Part shown: positions 36,989 through 48,785 of the stretch, piece after piece
Position numbering within the stretch: the first letter of the stretch is position 1
How the letters are laid out: every line of letters starts with the position of its first letter
DNA from: Ulota crispa
Lineage: Eukaryota; Streptophyta; Bryopsida; Orthotrichales; Orthotrichaceae
Assembly: GCA_963920765.1 (NCBI GenBank)
Contig: OY987247.1
Span: forward strand, 124,001 to 188,000
Length of the DNA stretch: 64,000 bases
Reading direction: 5' to 3'
The notes under the pieces: model-generated
The model's database searches: none
What the model was told of the DNA's origin: nothing
The model's input: only the letters and a program-made list of their open reading frames with translations
Translations under genes and position numbers: made by a program

Positions 36989-37918
36989 TTAACCCCTAAA
37001 GGCCTAAGCCTTTTTTTTTGCAAAAATCATTGAAAACTGCCACTTTGGGGGGAAAGAGCAGAAAAGTAGGAAATAAAGTTCATTTTGCAAATCCAACCAT
37101 AAGATCTTGCTCTAGACTATGGGAGGTACACGTGACAAAAAATTAGCTCATTCTAGATGCACAAGAGTGAGATGTTGACAAGTGAAAAAAAAAGTTCTTT
37201 TCCTAATTGCCAACAAATTTCAGAAGCCTTTGACCGCTCCTATATCAAAAAAATTGCTCTATGCAAAGTTGAGGTTTATTTTTTCCATGTAGAAGACCAA
37301 ACTAGATGTGTGGGAGAATTTTCAAATCAATTGGAACTATACAACACATGAGAAAACAGAGTAAGTTAAAAGAAGTAGAGAATGAGTCAAAACACTAATT
37401 TGTTAAGAATTGAATTCTTGAAATGAAATATGCAAATCCCCATGGCTATAATGTTGTGATAAACAATCTACTTCTTGAGGTTTAGTATTTTTTCAAAAAT
37501 ATAGAAAATTGTGTAAATCAAAGGACTTCAAAGTTTATTTTAGAGTAGAGGATCCTTAATTGCCCACAAACTAAAACATCTCATAACTTTCATCTCATTG
37601 ATTGAAATTGAACGATTCAAAGCTTCCCATGTCTAAAAAAATTGAAAGAACTAATTTCGGATTTTCATTTTTTAAAAATGCAATTTTTAAAGAAATTTTT
37701 GGACTGCCCAAATTGCCCTCTTTCCCCTGGTTTTAATTAATTCTTGCATAATTTGTTTGTCGAATGTCATAATGAAGAAAAAATCAAGTGCATGTGTAGG
37801 TTTAGGAGTTCCCCACCTTCAATAAAAGTTCTAACAATCACACAAAACAGTTTAGCTATAGGTATGTGCCCAAAATCCATTTGTCCCCCAAAAGCACATT
37901 CAAGTCTTTAGGGGTTAA
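36989..37918. mobile_element. 922-bp TTAA-type non-autonomous element with intact TTAA flanks
   Basis: TTAA (36989-36992) is followed by CCCCTAAAGGCCTAAG, and the right end CTTTAGGGG is followed by TTAA (37915-37918). The terminal inverted repeat is perfect for nine bases (CCCCTAAAG) and then diverges. The interior aligns by eye with 16794-17693 and 1258-2189, so this is the best reference copy of the ~900-bp subfamily. No ORF of transposase size is present. Confidence 0.7.
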
Positions 37919-37997
37919 ATTTCTATTCATTTAAACATGGCTTTGTCCCTACAACATTTGTTGCAACAAACAAATGAAGTTAGGTAATGACAAACAT

Positions 37998-38740
37998 CTT
38001 GCAATATCCATCCCTAGGTATCCATCCTTGGATACCCATTCCTAAATACCCATCATTGGATACCCATCCTTGAGTACCCATCTCCGAATACCCATCCTCA
38101 GATACCCATCCCTGCATTTCCATCCAAGCTGCATACCCATCCCTAGATATCCATTCCTGCATATCCATCCCCGCATACCCATCTTGAATACCCATCTTCG
38201 CATATCCATCCTTGAATACTCATCTCCGCACATCCATTCCCACAAATCCATCCCTGGCTATCCATCTCTGCATACCCAACCCCAAATATCCATTCCCAGA
38301 TATCCATCCTTGCATACCCATCCCCGCACACCCATATCTAAATACCCATTTCTAAATACCCATTTTTGCATATCCATCCTTGAATACTCATCTTTGCACA
38401 TCCATTCCCACATATTCATCCTTGGCTACCCATCTCCAAATACCCAACCTCGGATATCCACTCCCAAATATCCATCCTTGCATACCCATCTTTAGGATAT
38501 CCATCCTTGCATACCCATCTTCAGGATATCCATCCTTGCATACCCATCTTTAGGATATCTATTCTTGCATACCCATCCCCACACACCCATATTTGAAGAC
38601 CCATCCCCGCACACCCATCTCTAAGTACCCATACCCACACATCCATCTCTGATTACTCATCTTTGCATACCCATCCCTGCACACCCATCTTTGATTACCC
38701 ATCTCCGCATATCCATCATTACATACTCATCTTTGAGTCT
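37998..38740. repeat. Satellite-like array, ~12-bp unit (ATACCCATCCTT / CATATCCATCCC)
   Basis: About 740 bp, roughly 60 units of a 12-bp motif TA[CT]CCATC plus four variable bases. Adjacent units alternate ACCCATC and ATCCATC, giving a 24-bp higher-order period. Three copies of a 33-bp block with AGGATATCCATCC lie at 38485-38565. Both strands are open over long distances because the period is a multiple of three; these ORFs are not called as genes. Confidence 0.85.
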
Positions 38741-39015
38741 TGTAATACCATGCATTTGATGTGTAAGGTAGATAGACCCATACTCAACTGTTTAAGGGTT
38801 TGGGATACCTCAAGCTATCAAAAAATTCAAGAAAAAACTTAGTAGGGTTGGCCTTTCAACAAGCTTCAACAAGCTATCTTGGAAAGTACTTTTTGTAGAA
38901 AAAAATAGTGTAGAATATTTTATATTAAAGGGCAAAGTTGCAGCTCATATGGTCCCTATTAACAATTCTACGTTAACCTTGAAATTGCTTAGATGTGTTC
39001 CTATAAGGTAGCCAC
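38741..39015. repeat. Dispersed repeat, inverted relative of 52735-52965
   Basis: Blocks such as AAGGGCAAAGTTGCAGCTCAT, GGTCCCTATTA, AACCTTGAAATTGCTT, GGCCTTTCAACAAGCT and CAAGAAAAAA recur in the same order, reverse complemented, at 52735-52965. Termini and superfamily are unresolved. Confidence 0.5.
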
Positions 39016-41222
39016 ACCCATCTTTGTAAGTGTCCCCATAACCGTCTTCTCTAAAGTCTATGAAAATATGTGGAAGAAAATAGATGTAATGACAAGGATG
39101 TACAACATGGAACATGAAACCTTATTGTTGGTTATGGGTGCAGTGGTAGTTTGCTCTTTAAAAATTCACAACTTATTCTCATCATATCCAAATAACACAT
39201 TCAAAAGTGCAAATTCATTCTTTATTTGTTGCTAATAGGATCAATTAATTTGCTAGATGTTTATTAATAGTCATCATGTTCAAAATCCTTAAACTCACGC
39301 TTATGGATGAGGCTACGTTAATGGCACTTGAGGCTTCCAGTCCCAATCAACTCAAAGTAACTTAGCACCTAACATGTGCCAAAATTTGCTTGTGCACGAG
39401 GCATTCACTGCTCCACTTTGGATTCAACAATGGGTGGAGCTACCCTTAAAAGTAGGGTGCGGAATGGAGGAGGGTTTAGAGAAGGGTGTGTCTATTTTAC
39501 AACTCAAGTCTGGGCTCCCACGACTGATGTTAGATGGCATGCTATTATGTAGGACCAGGGTACAAAATTCCAACTTTTTCACTTATTAGAAAATGTGAGG
39601 GTTTAGAGATTTGTTATCTAGAGCGTGAATTTGGAAAGTTTGAATTCAGATTCAAATTTAGAGACCCTAACCCTGATTTGGTCTAAACGGGAGGAAGATA
39701 CCATTGTCAATACCAAAATACAGAGCAAATTATTACTCTTACCCTGATATGTAAAAATAATGGGATATTTGCCTCTCAAGTCCCACCATATGACATGTCA
39801 TCTAACTCCAGCCGGCTCCCAATTTCAAATTATTGCATTTTCTCTTGCCAACGCACAATGCCATGTGTCTTGATTGTTTTTCAAATTTTAAGTAAAATCC
39901 TTGAATAAGAATAGTGTGCGAGAAACTTTTTGGACTTCACCAACTAAAAGCAAACATTTTTAGTATTCAATCGATTCTTTGACCAAATTGTGTTGCATAT
40001 TTTTCTAAATTTACACTACAATATACTATATTTAGAATTTTTAGTATAACCCAACTGGTTTTTTTGCTAGCAATTTCAAATTGCAATTGGTTTTTTTCTC
40101 ATTTCCAGCACCTATCTTTGAACTAGCCGCTGGTTTTTCTTGCACATTGAATAAGAACTAAACAAGATAGATGGATCTCATCCAATGTTGATGTATGGTA
40201 AATGTTCGTCGGCGTTCTAGCGCCTTGGCAAAAGATTGAATTCCTTTGCGGCTTTCAAAAGGGGCTAGGAGCGGTAATGCTGCCGTCGCTTGCCATGAAA
40301 GCATTGGCTTTGCGTCCAGCACTCCCATCTGAGCATTTTCCATAATAACTTGCAGCTTCACAGGCTTTGTCACTTGCAAGTCTGACACTCCTTGAATTCA
40401 TCATTTTGCAAAAAAGCGTGCAGATCACTCTTTTCAGTACAAAGTCCCATTGCAGGAGATCTATCGAGGTTCGTGATCTGCAACACCTGATTGTAGTAAT
40501 TCATACTCTGCAGCTTAGTTTAGGGTTCCATTACCGGTCTTTTGCTTTGATAGGGAGGATCGTGCCACAAAGATGTTTAAATTTGGCTTACCCGATTGGT
40601 AGGCTTTCCTCGGAGGTGCAATTCCTGCTTGTGCAGGGAATGTCGCCTTGTGCATGACAATTGTGCTTAGTTTGCAGCAATATGAATTGTTGGTGAGGCT
40701 AGAGGGAACACTCACAAATCCTGATGTGCAGATACATATATTTTTTTCCCATTTCTTTGTATTTAGCACTTGGTTGAGCTCGTGAATGTTGCAATTATGA
40801 AATTTTTATTGTTTTGACAGCTACAATGCAACTCCTAGAAGTTCACAGCAATTTTTTTTGTTGAAATTTGGTCACATATTTGCGTTTTCTTCCTGTAAAC
40901 TTGTAGCTATTTTGCAAAGTCTGGCAATGTTCAGCTTGAGAAAGAAAGAACGGCTGCATTTCTGGTTTCCATGGAGTATCAATATTTCCTTGTTTTGATT
41001 GTGATCCTCGTGTAGTTTTGTGAAGCTGTTGAAATCGATTTCCTGTGGTTTCAATCAGTGAAGACACGGTTGTCGACCTCCCTTACGATGCATTGTTGCA
41101 AACTCCTTGTAAGGAAAAGGGAATAACGTGGAATAACCTCCTCGTGTGTGTTTTTGAACTTTTGAAGAGCCTAGGGTCGGAATCTGGTATAATCTGTGGG
41201 CGTTCTTCAGGGCGGGGAACCG
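39016..41222 (+). other. Spacer and presumed 5' region of the SAP/CCCH62-like gene
   Basis: AT-rich to about 40150, then GC-richer up to the ATG at 41223, as expected of a plant promoter and 5' leader, but no defined promoter element was identified. A 76-codon ORF on the minus strand (40388-40158) falls in the GC-richer part and would be head-to-head with the gene; I recognise no domain in it and do not call it. Confidence 0.3.
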
Positions 41223-43400
41223 ATGGGTGAAACGGCGGTATCGTCGAGGAGCAAGCGAAGGTTACCCAGGCTTGTCGAGGAGCAGGTCAAGGATCCTGCG
41301 AAGGTAGTAAATGCCGAGGATGAAACGGAAGAAGCGGCGGAGAGGAGGGCATTAAAGAGAGGTCAAAGTGTAAGGAGTAGCAAGCGTAAAGGGAAGCAGG
41401 CCGAGGAAGAAGTAGTGATGAGGGAGTTGATGGGCACCAATGTGGTGGACATCGTGTCGCTTGAACTCGGATTGCTTAAGTTGAATGACGACTGCTATGG
41501 GAATTCACGTTCCTCAGGAATTGTCTTGAATGCAGTGTCGCAAGAGTTTGTGGCAAACATGGAGAGGTCTCTCGCGCGAGGTGACGATGCCGCGAGTGCA
41601 AGCAGCAGGTGTGCTCTCGTCCTCTTCAAATTATGCTACATTTTACTCGGAACTTCATCCAGCAAGCTCCAGATGAAGACTTGTGTGCTTTTTCAAGTTT
41701 TCACATCCAACTGATCACTGTGAAACCATGAGTTCCTTGGTTAAATGTTTTGAGAGAACCACTAAAGGTAGTGTTTGGTGCAAGTGCATTGTTTTTTCAT
41801 TGCGTGGAGTATCGGTGTTTGCTGAGCGGCAAGGGAGACGAAGATGACAGCGTGATGGACCTTGAAAGCGTAGCAGAGCAAGGATATACAAGCACGGCTC
41901 TCAATCAAAAGGATCTAGCATTTTTGGCTGAATTGATGCAAGTAATCCAAGGTGTGTACGCTTGGTTTTGTGTTTTATAATGTCTGTACGAAAGCCTTTG
42001 TTGAATGTTTGCTTGTAACGAGGACTCACAGAAAACTCAACTTTCTTTGCAAAAGGTGGTGATTGGAAAAAGCTCTCAGTACCTCATATGAATGCATACT
42101 TGCGCCACCATGGGCTTCGCATTTCTGGTTGAAAAAAAGTTCTTGGGATCCGTGTTGAACAGCACTTGAAGTAAGGTTTTTTCTTGCTATTTGTGTCAGC
42201 CAAACTTTCTCAATTTATATTGCACCAATGTAGCTAAGCGAGAACCCTTTCATTTGTGGTCTGCGTATTTTAGAATCAAAGATGGGCAAGGAGAAGACAT
42301 TCACCCGAGATCGTCTTTTATCATCAATTGCCAAGGTAAAGGAACTCCAGCAAAAAATAGCTCATATTTTTTTGAAGCATACAGCCCATCTTTTCATATC
42401 AGTTTTGCCCATGCAAAGGCTATTTAGACTAAAATTGGCATGCAATTCCATCTTTCTGCATGGGTGCTGTTTTTTCTCTAAGCTAGTGATGTTTCCTTGC
42501 AGGTGACGCATGTCGTGGAGACACTATTCTATTCTTGCAAACTGTTTATGATTTGTGAGTTGTTTTCCCTTCTTGGTTGGATCCTTGATCCGTCTTGCTT
42601 GAAGAGGTTGACATTCAGCATATTGTTTGATATTGCTTTGAGTTCTTTTGTTGTTGAGGCATTCTACTTTCACAAATGAGATTGCATATAGTGGATACTA
42701 TTTCTATTAAGTACTCGCTTTAGAAGCTTAACCTCAAATTGGCATTATAATTTGACCTTGATATTGGGGTATGTATGATATTGTTAAATGAATTGCCAAT
42801 TGTCGACCCTTGGGAGGGTGTTGGATTGCTGGTAAGGTTGTGCACGAGAGCTATGGTGCCAAAGAGCAGCAACACACTTTTACCGTGAGTAAAAGTTCAA
42901 AGTTTCCTTATGTCCCTTCATTGGATTGCAATGTGTTGACATCTTAAGTACTCTCGTGTTGCCCACAAGTATTTATATGTTAATGCTATTACCGCGGTAA
43001 ATCTTTATTGTATATTGCAATGTGCTAGATTGAGGTCTTGTGGAGCACGGGTACAAAGCCTTGTCACTTCATGCGCCAGCTTCAAATCGAAGGTCAAGAT
43101 TTGTATTGCATGCACACTTGAAGACAGGTGCGATTTCCAACCTCTCTTCATTTTTCTGCCAGTACAAACGTTTCTGCTTTTGAAAACTGACATTACTTTT
43201 TGGCAAGTCATATACTTACAACGGTTGCCATGTTGTGTAATTTGTGACCACCACTAGAGCAGCCATGGATTAACGAAGAGGATAGAGTACCGGTGCTGGC
43301 CGAGAAGCATGAATGTGGTAAAGGTGCTCGTGAAGAAAGGAACGACACGAAGTTGAAACCCAAACGTCTATACTGGCCGAAAAACATGAACGTGGTGTAG
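41223..43400 (+). pseudogene. SAP-domain protein resembling plant CCCH zinc finger protein 62, with in-frame stops
   Basis: Plus-strand gene with exons 41223-41608, 41827-41951, 42056-42170, 42274-42335, 42503-42554, about 42792-42884, 43029-43127 and 43263-43400. Phases agree at every junction except the unresolved start of the sixth exon. Exon 1 encodes a Lys/Arg/Glu-rich, nuclear-type N-terminus. Exon 3 encodes a SAP-like helix-extended-loop-helix (MNAYLRHHGLRISG then KKVLGIRVEQHL), a DNA/RNA-binding fold. Exons 4-5 give IKDGQGEDIHPRSSFIINC and GDACRGDTILF. Exons 6-8 give IAGKVVHESYGAKEQQHTFT, IEVLWSTGTKP and VPVLAEKHECGKGA. This order is that of plant CCCH62-like proteins as I remember them; the CCCH finger itself is not seen here. 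TGA codons interrupt the SAP exon (42130-42132) and exon 7 (43119-43121), and another precedes exon 6 (42789-42791). It is therefore probably a pseudogene, or its consensus sequence is wrong. The part from 42382 on is repeated at 60400-64000. Confidence 0.65.
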
Positions 43401-44578
43401 AAGCTTGTAACACAAGTAGACAAAATCACTTGAATTCCAAAGGTCCGCATTTGCAGAGTGTTTTTTTCTACCTAATCATTGTAGTTACTTCACCCAAATT
43501 TCAGCTGTGTCGTTTTTCTTTTGTCTTTGCTCGTCTCTTTCCTCCATACCAAAGTTTCCTTCTTGGAGAATCCTCCCAAGATGATCATAATCAAGACTCC
43601 CTTTTTTATTCAACTTTGCTTTTGCCAAACAAGTCATTTTGTTTTACAAAATTTTCACTCCAGTACTAATATGTCATATTTAACTAAATATGGATTAATT
43701 TATGTATGTATTTTCTTTCTAAGCTCTTGATCAATATGTCGCCTATGTTTTTTCCAAAGTTTTGGCATGTCCTCTAATTTAGGCATGTCTCTTGATGTTT
43801 TATAACCAACTTCCAATGTCTTGCAAGTACCTCCTAAAGTTTTGCAAACCAAACTTTCTAGACTGTTACTTATGGACTTCAGGTAGCCCATATCATATCG
43901 ATAAAATCACCGTGACCTCTTAAATATCACATCTTCAATCTCTGTGATATAATTATAGAAAACAAGAAGATAGCTGTTGAGGTTGAGGTGACATTAGAGA
44001 GGGCGTACATAGTGATATTAAGCAAGTCACAATTTTATTGCTTCTCTTTGCTTCACTTCATTGCTTTTCAGAATTTTGTGATTTTAGGGAAAGCTTTGTA
44101 CTTTCACAATTTCACTTCTCTATTGCTATTACCAAATGATTTGAAAACATTTTGTTACATTGAAATGTTTTTGGATCTCACAACAATTCAAGTTATCAAT
44201 AAACAAAAATTCTAATAAAATTCTAATGGTGAATACCGCTAGTTTGGTTTAGAATCTTACTAGTAATAAGACTCCTCATCCTTGTTGTTGGTTTTTGGGA
44301 CAAAAAAAGGGGGATCTAATTCTAGGCCATGCTCAAGGTTGCCTTCAAAAACTCAACACCAGGCAAACTCATCTTGCAATATGCCAATGCAAAGTTCCAT
44401 TCAACAAGATTCTCAACAAAAGGTTTACATGGGCAACAGCAATGTTGCTACATCCTCTTGTTTATTGCATATTTTGCAAAACTTTGTGTATCATGAAAGA
44501 GGAGAAGATCCCTTGTAGCAACAACATGGTGGTGAGGTTTTTCAATCTTCCTTACTTTCCAACAGTTTTCAAAGACAA
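43401..44578. other. Spacer downstream of the SAP/CCCH62-like gene
   Basis: AT-rich, inside the inverted duplication. No gene recognised. Confidence 0.35.
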
Positions 44579-44719
44579 GGAATCTGTCATGTGGCATGCT
44601 CCAACAACAAATGCAAAAAGGCTGGTGCCAAGCACTGCGTTTGGCAATCGTGTGCGATGTGCTGTTATAAGAACAGCTCTTCTTGAGGGAGTTGTCCACT
44701 TGGAGGTTATGATGACAAT
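44579..44719 (+). pseudogene. Cysteine-rich, zinc-finger-like exon fragment with a stop
   Basis: In one plus-strand frame the sequence reads CHVACSNNKCKKAGAKHC, then VWQSCAMCCYKNSSS, a TGA, and GSCPLGGYDD. The cysteine pattern C-x4-C-x7-C-x4-C-x2-CC-x(8)-C looks like a zinc-binding module. The frame upstream is Ser/Gln/Asn-rich and is interrupted by a TAG just before a Gln-Gln-His run. An overlapping open frame of similar length exists, so this call rests on residue pattern alone. The second copy is at 61663-61803 on the minus strand. Confidence 0.25.
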
Positions 44720-45625
44720 GCTAGTGCAAACGTGAGAAACTCTCACTCCAAATGGCAAAGCAAGAAAATTAAAATTAAAGTAAAATACTTAGAAGTTAGA
44801 AGTAACACTCGATGGTGCTTGTGTGAGTAGTTTTGTCCTTTTTTTGTCTTACCTTTTGTGTTTTTAAGGGTGAGGATGTTGTGAAAGGCATTTGGTGAAG
44901 GATGATATTGCTTTGGCTATGTTTTTGGAAGAAAAAATGCATTCTTGAGCTTTAGAAAAGATGGTCTTAGGGTCACAAGGGTTTGTTTCAAAAGATTATT
45001 ATATTATTTTTTGACTTTGAATTATTTGTAGTTGTTGTTATTCTAAACGTGCCTAGATTCTTCTTAATTGTTCAACTCATAAAAAAGCTTGGGAGAATAG
45101 CAAAATAAACTATGGCCAAATAATATATTGTAGGCAGAAAGTCTTCATTTTTGCAAGCTTTTGTTACTTTGGCCATCCCTACATGAATAATTTTTGTAAT
45201 TGAACTAGTTTGAAGTCTTGCACAAATTCAATGAAGCACCCAATGATCAAGCTAGTCACTCAATAGAATAGTTGCTTTCTAAGCACAAGTTGATGTATTT
45301 CATCTTGTTTTGTAAATTGCAAGCGTGGTTTTATACCAAGGAGGCAACATCCAATGTGGCACATGACATAGCTGATGGGTTATATCTTAAACTTTTCCAT
45401 GGGAAATATTATAATCTTCAAAGTACTTGAATATTGGAATACAAGGGAATTTTGGTGGGATCTTTATGTTCCATGGAGATTATTTGTCTCTATTTTGTGT
45501 GAATGAGCTCAAGTGTTATATCCACAAAGTTATGTTTTATACCTCCACCCTTGATGTGAGAGAGCGCTCTTGCGTGATTGAACCCTTAAAAGTAATCCTT
45601 GAGTTACCATTACCTCTTGTTGTGG

Positions 45626-45982
45626 TTAAACTTCCCATTTCATTATGTTGAAGTGTTTCATTATGCTTGCCTTAATCTTATTTTCAATATGATGTATTTT
45701 TTGTTGTGTTAAATTTTTTGAATTTAGTTCATTGATTGCTCTATATTCTAGCAATTGCACTATATTGTGCCAATCAAGAACTTCACTTGTGGATGCACCC
45801 CTATGTATATACACATACTTAGCGTTCTTTAATTTTCTTATTATTACAAGCACAAACATGTTCCAAGCTTTAAAAAAGTTTGTCTTATAAATAACACTTA
45901 AGTATTTGTCATTATTAGAAGATATTGTATGCATTTTTTTAGAAGCCCTCACTATATTTTTTTTGAAGTCAAGTCCATTACC
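45626..45982 (-). CDS. Hypothetical protein, truncated by the assembly gap (copy of 60373-60756)
   Basis: The last 119 codons of the ORF at 60373-60756, in inverted orientation. Its N-terminus is lost in the N run at 45983. See the complete copy for description. Confidence 0.25.
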   Translation of the reverse strand, partial: GNGLDFKKNIVRASKKMHTISSNNDKYLSVIYKTNFFKAWNMFVLVIIRKLKNAKYVYIHRGASTSEVLDWHNIVQLLEYRAINELNSKNLTQQKIHHIENKIKASIMKHFNIMKWEV

Positions 45983-46182
45983 NNNNNNNNNNNNNNNNNN
46001 NNNNNNNNNNNNNNNNNNNNNNNNNNNNNNNNNNNNNNNNNNNNNNNNNNNNNNNNNNNNNNNNNNNNNNNNNNNNNNNNNNNNNNNNNNNNNNNNNNNN
46101 NNNNNNNNNNNNNNNNNNNNNNNNNNNNNNNNNNNNNNNNNNNNNNNNNNNNNNNNNNNNNNNNNNNNNNNNNNNNNNNNNN
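45983..46182. other. Assembly gap of exactly 200 N
   Basis: A round-numbered run of N joins two contigs. The sequence before it is found again, in reverse and continuing further, at 60400 and below, while the sequence after it does not continue the left contig. Confidence 0.99.
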
Positions 46183-48456
46183 AAACGGTGCTGCATTGCA
46201 AGTTCACAATCAAAATAATATTTTGTAACAAAAAACGCTATCCTAACTCTACATAATAGGCTATGAAAATTGGTTATTTTCTTTTTGTGTTAAAAAATCA
46301 TGATTAAAATAGAGAACAGTAAATATTTTAAAACCATCTTGATTCCAAAAACAATTAAGGCTATATTCAAATAATTGGTTAAATTTGATATAGATAGTGC
46401 TAATCTATGGAAATTTCAAATCTTGATTGGAATGTCTTTCCAAATCTTTTTGATTTGTAGTAACTACTTTATACTGTTTTGTATTCATTCAATTTATTGA
46501 AAACTATATGTAAATTGCATAATTGTTTTTGCAATATTCTATTATGATAAATTGATGATAGGGTTTTGTAAATATTATGGAGTGCCAATTTAATGTTAAA
46601 AATACCATAAATACCGCAGAGGGTAATGTTTGATTAGAATAACTAAAATATTTTATTTAGATAAAACATTATTGAATAAATATGTGCATATAGTGTTATG
46701 AAATTTGTTTTGAAAATTTGAATTTTTCATCACGTCTTTTGCAAAATAATAAATTCAAGTATCAATTCATAGTGAATTTGGAAATTGGTATAAAACTATT
46801 GTAATTAGAAGTTCTAAAATTTGTTGATAAACATTAGTGGTGCATCCACAAATGCGTTTGTAGAATAATATTGTTTAAATAAAAAACTAGAGATTTCATT
46901 TGAAAGTTCATCATGAATTGAGCTTGAAAGTTGATATTTGATAAAAACTTGTAGGACTTATGTACTTTGTCACACTTTGAGAATTTCTAGGGTTGATAAT
47001 GAAAATAGGACTTCCGTTTACAATTTTGGATGGCATTTCTTCACACATTGTTCAATGATCCAAGCATACGTTACCCATAAAACCAAATGCACTTAGAGAT
47101 ACAAGAATCACAACATGGAAATGGCTACAATTAAGATCCAAATAATTTGCAAATTCAAATTATGAATAATGCAATGAGATTTTTTTTATACTATCAAATG
47201 TTCTTATTAATTGTATACACCTTTACAAAAAGAAATTGTATATGGAATAGTATGGTTTGCTTTTTTATTTTTTATTTTTTATTTTTTATTTTGGTATTTT
47301 AATTTTAAATCAAATACTAAAAAAAAGCTCTTGTGAGATGTCAAAGGTATTTGTGCAATCAATGAGAAATTACAATATCTTTATCCCAAGCTAACCATTG
47401 TCCATATAGATTATGACATAAAGCACTTCTAAGATGAATTTGGATTCAAATGATATGTATAATTCAATCATTCACACAAATCTAAGATATTAAATTGATT
47501 TGAAATCTTATTACACAGATTAAATAGTAGATGTGAAGTTTCAACAAAATTTATTGAATATAGGCATTGGGTGCAAAAGTTACACATTTTTCAAAGATAA
47601 CTACAACATAAAAATGTACATATAGAGAATTCCATATGATTTAGAACTTCTTAGTTGTGACCAGCCAAAAATTTCCTCTTAGTATAGTTGTCCAATGGAT
47701 TTGAACTTGTGCAATTGTCCAGGAAACTTCTCCACTTGGTGTTTACACTACAACCAATCAAGACTTCTTCATTCATTACTTTTTTATCTTTCAATCTTGT
47801 CCAACATCCCACCAATGGCCTCAAATAGCCATGTCTTGGCCAAAGCTTCTTGACCAACTAGAGCACTTCTCCACCACAGTGTAAAGTAGCCCTAAGGATC
47901 ATTTCAAACTATGGCCAAAAGTCAAGAGGCTGTCAATCTCCACAAATCAAATTGCAAGTAACCAAGATTATCGCCTCTTCATTCTTGCTACCCAAATTGT
48001 TTAGCCAAAGCAATTGCTTCTCAAAAGTAGTATGGATCAAGAAAAATGGGAGATCCAAACTACAATTGAGACCCTTGCCAAGACCTTTGCCAAGACCTCC
48101 TACCAAGACTCTCATTTAGACCTCCACCAAAACTCCTATTGTAGCTAATTTTGGATAGATTTTTATTTTGCTCCATGCTACCCAAGCAACCTTTATTATT
48201 TCAAGCATCATAACATTTACTTGAGCATTTGATTGGAGGTTTTTTTCTTTGCAAAATTATATTCATTGTAAGCTCCTTGTTTCCAAATTTTGGAAACATT
48301 TGCCTAAAAGTGACTTCAAAGGAACCTACCCAATTTTTCAATTGTCTGTTCAACAAACAATTATCTTTTAGGGGTTTAAAACCAATATTAATAATAAAAA
48401 CAATTGCATTGGTTATATAGATACTAAGACTAAAGTCATTTCAAATGTTACCATAC
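46183..48456. other. AT-rich spacer, no gene seen
   Basis: Very AT-rich, with a TTTTATTTTT run near 47260-47290. Short ORFs only; nothing recognised. Confidence 0.4.
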
Positions 48457-48785
48457 GTAACCCTTAAACACTAGGCTGGTCACCATGACCAGCCCAACAA
48501 TTACAATATTATTTTTTGAAGTTGCAAAACTCAACAGTGCATGGTGCCCTCATGAACTTTGCAAGAAGGGCAACTTGGGATCTAACCACCGTGTCCCTAA
48601 ATCTTCTCATAATTTGAGTTACCTAAAAACATGAGTACATCTAATTAGATAATTTGTTGCTTTTCATGATGGACCATGTGTTTATTTTTACTTTTGAAAA
48701 GAAATCAAATGAAGAAAAGCTTTTTCTTGCAGTATAAAAACTTTTTTAGGAGCCGAAGGCCAAAAATGTCCTCCTCAGCACTTAA
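48457..48785. mobile_element. ~320-bp element related to 17698-18044
   Basis: GTAA then CCCTTAAACACTAGGC begins the element, and the TTAA at 48782-48785 closes it and also opens the next element. Ordered blocks shared with 17698-18044 include CAAGAAGGGCAACTTGGGA, TTTGAGTTACC, CATGAGTACATC and CATGATGGACCATG. Terminal inverted repeats are weak. Confidence 0.4.

Larger units (their letters stand above)
42382..45982 (+). repeat. Left arm of a >3.6-kb inverted duplication
   Basis: Every position x in this interval corresponds to 106382 minus x in 60400-64000 on the other strand. No indel shifts this relation over 3601 bp, and all stretches I compared were identical. The arm ends exactly at the first N of the assembly gap, and its upstream end is set only by the end of the window. 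Confidence 0.95.

Noticed and set aside
37980-38495. Open frames on both strands, rich in Pro/His/Ile or Trp/Gly/Met
   Set aside because: The 12-bp satellite period is a multiple of three, so frames stay open by structure.
42780-42890. A frameshift in the frame reading LPIVDPWEGVGLL
   Set aside because: A second frame through the same bases (CRPLGGCWIAGKVVHESYG) continues directly into the conserved downstream residues, so no frameshift is needed.
43988-44215. 75-codon hydrophobic ORF and its inverted copy at 62167-62394
   Set aside because: No ATG-based coding signal or family likeness; AT-rich chance ORF.
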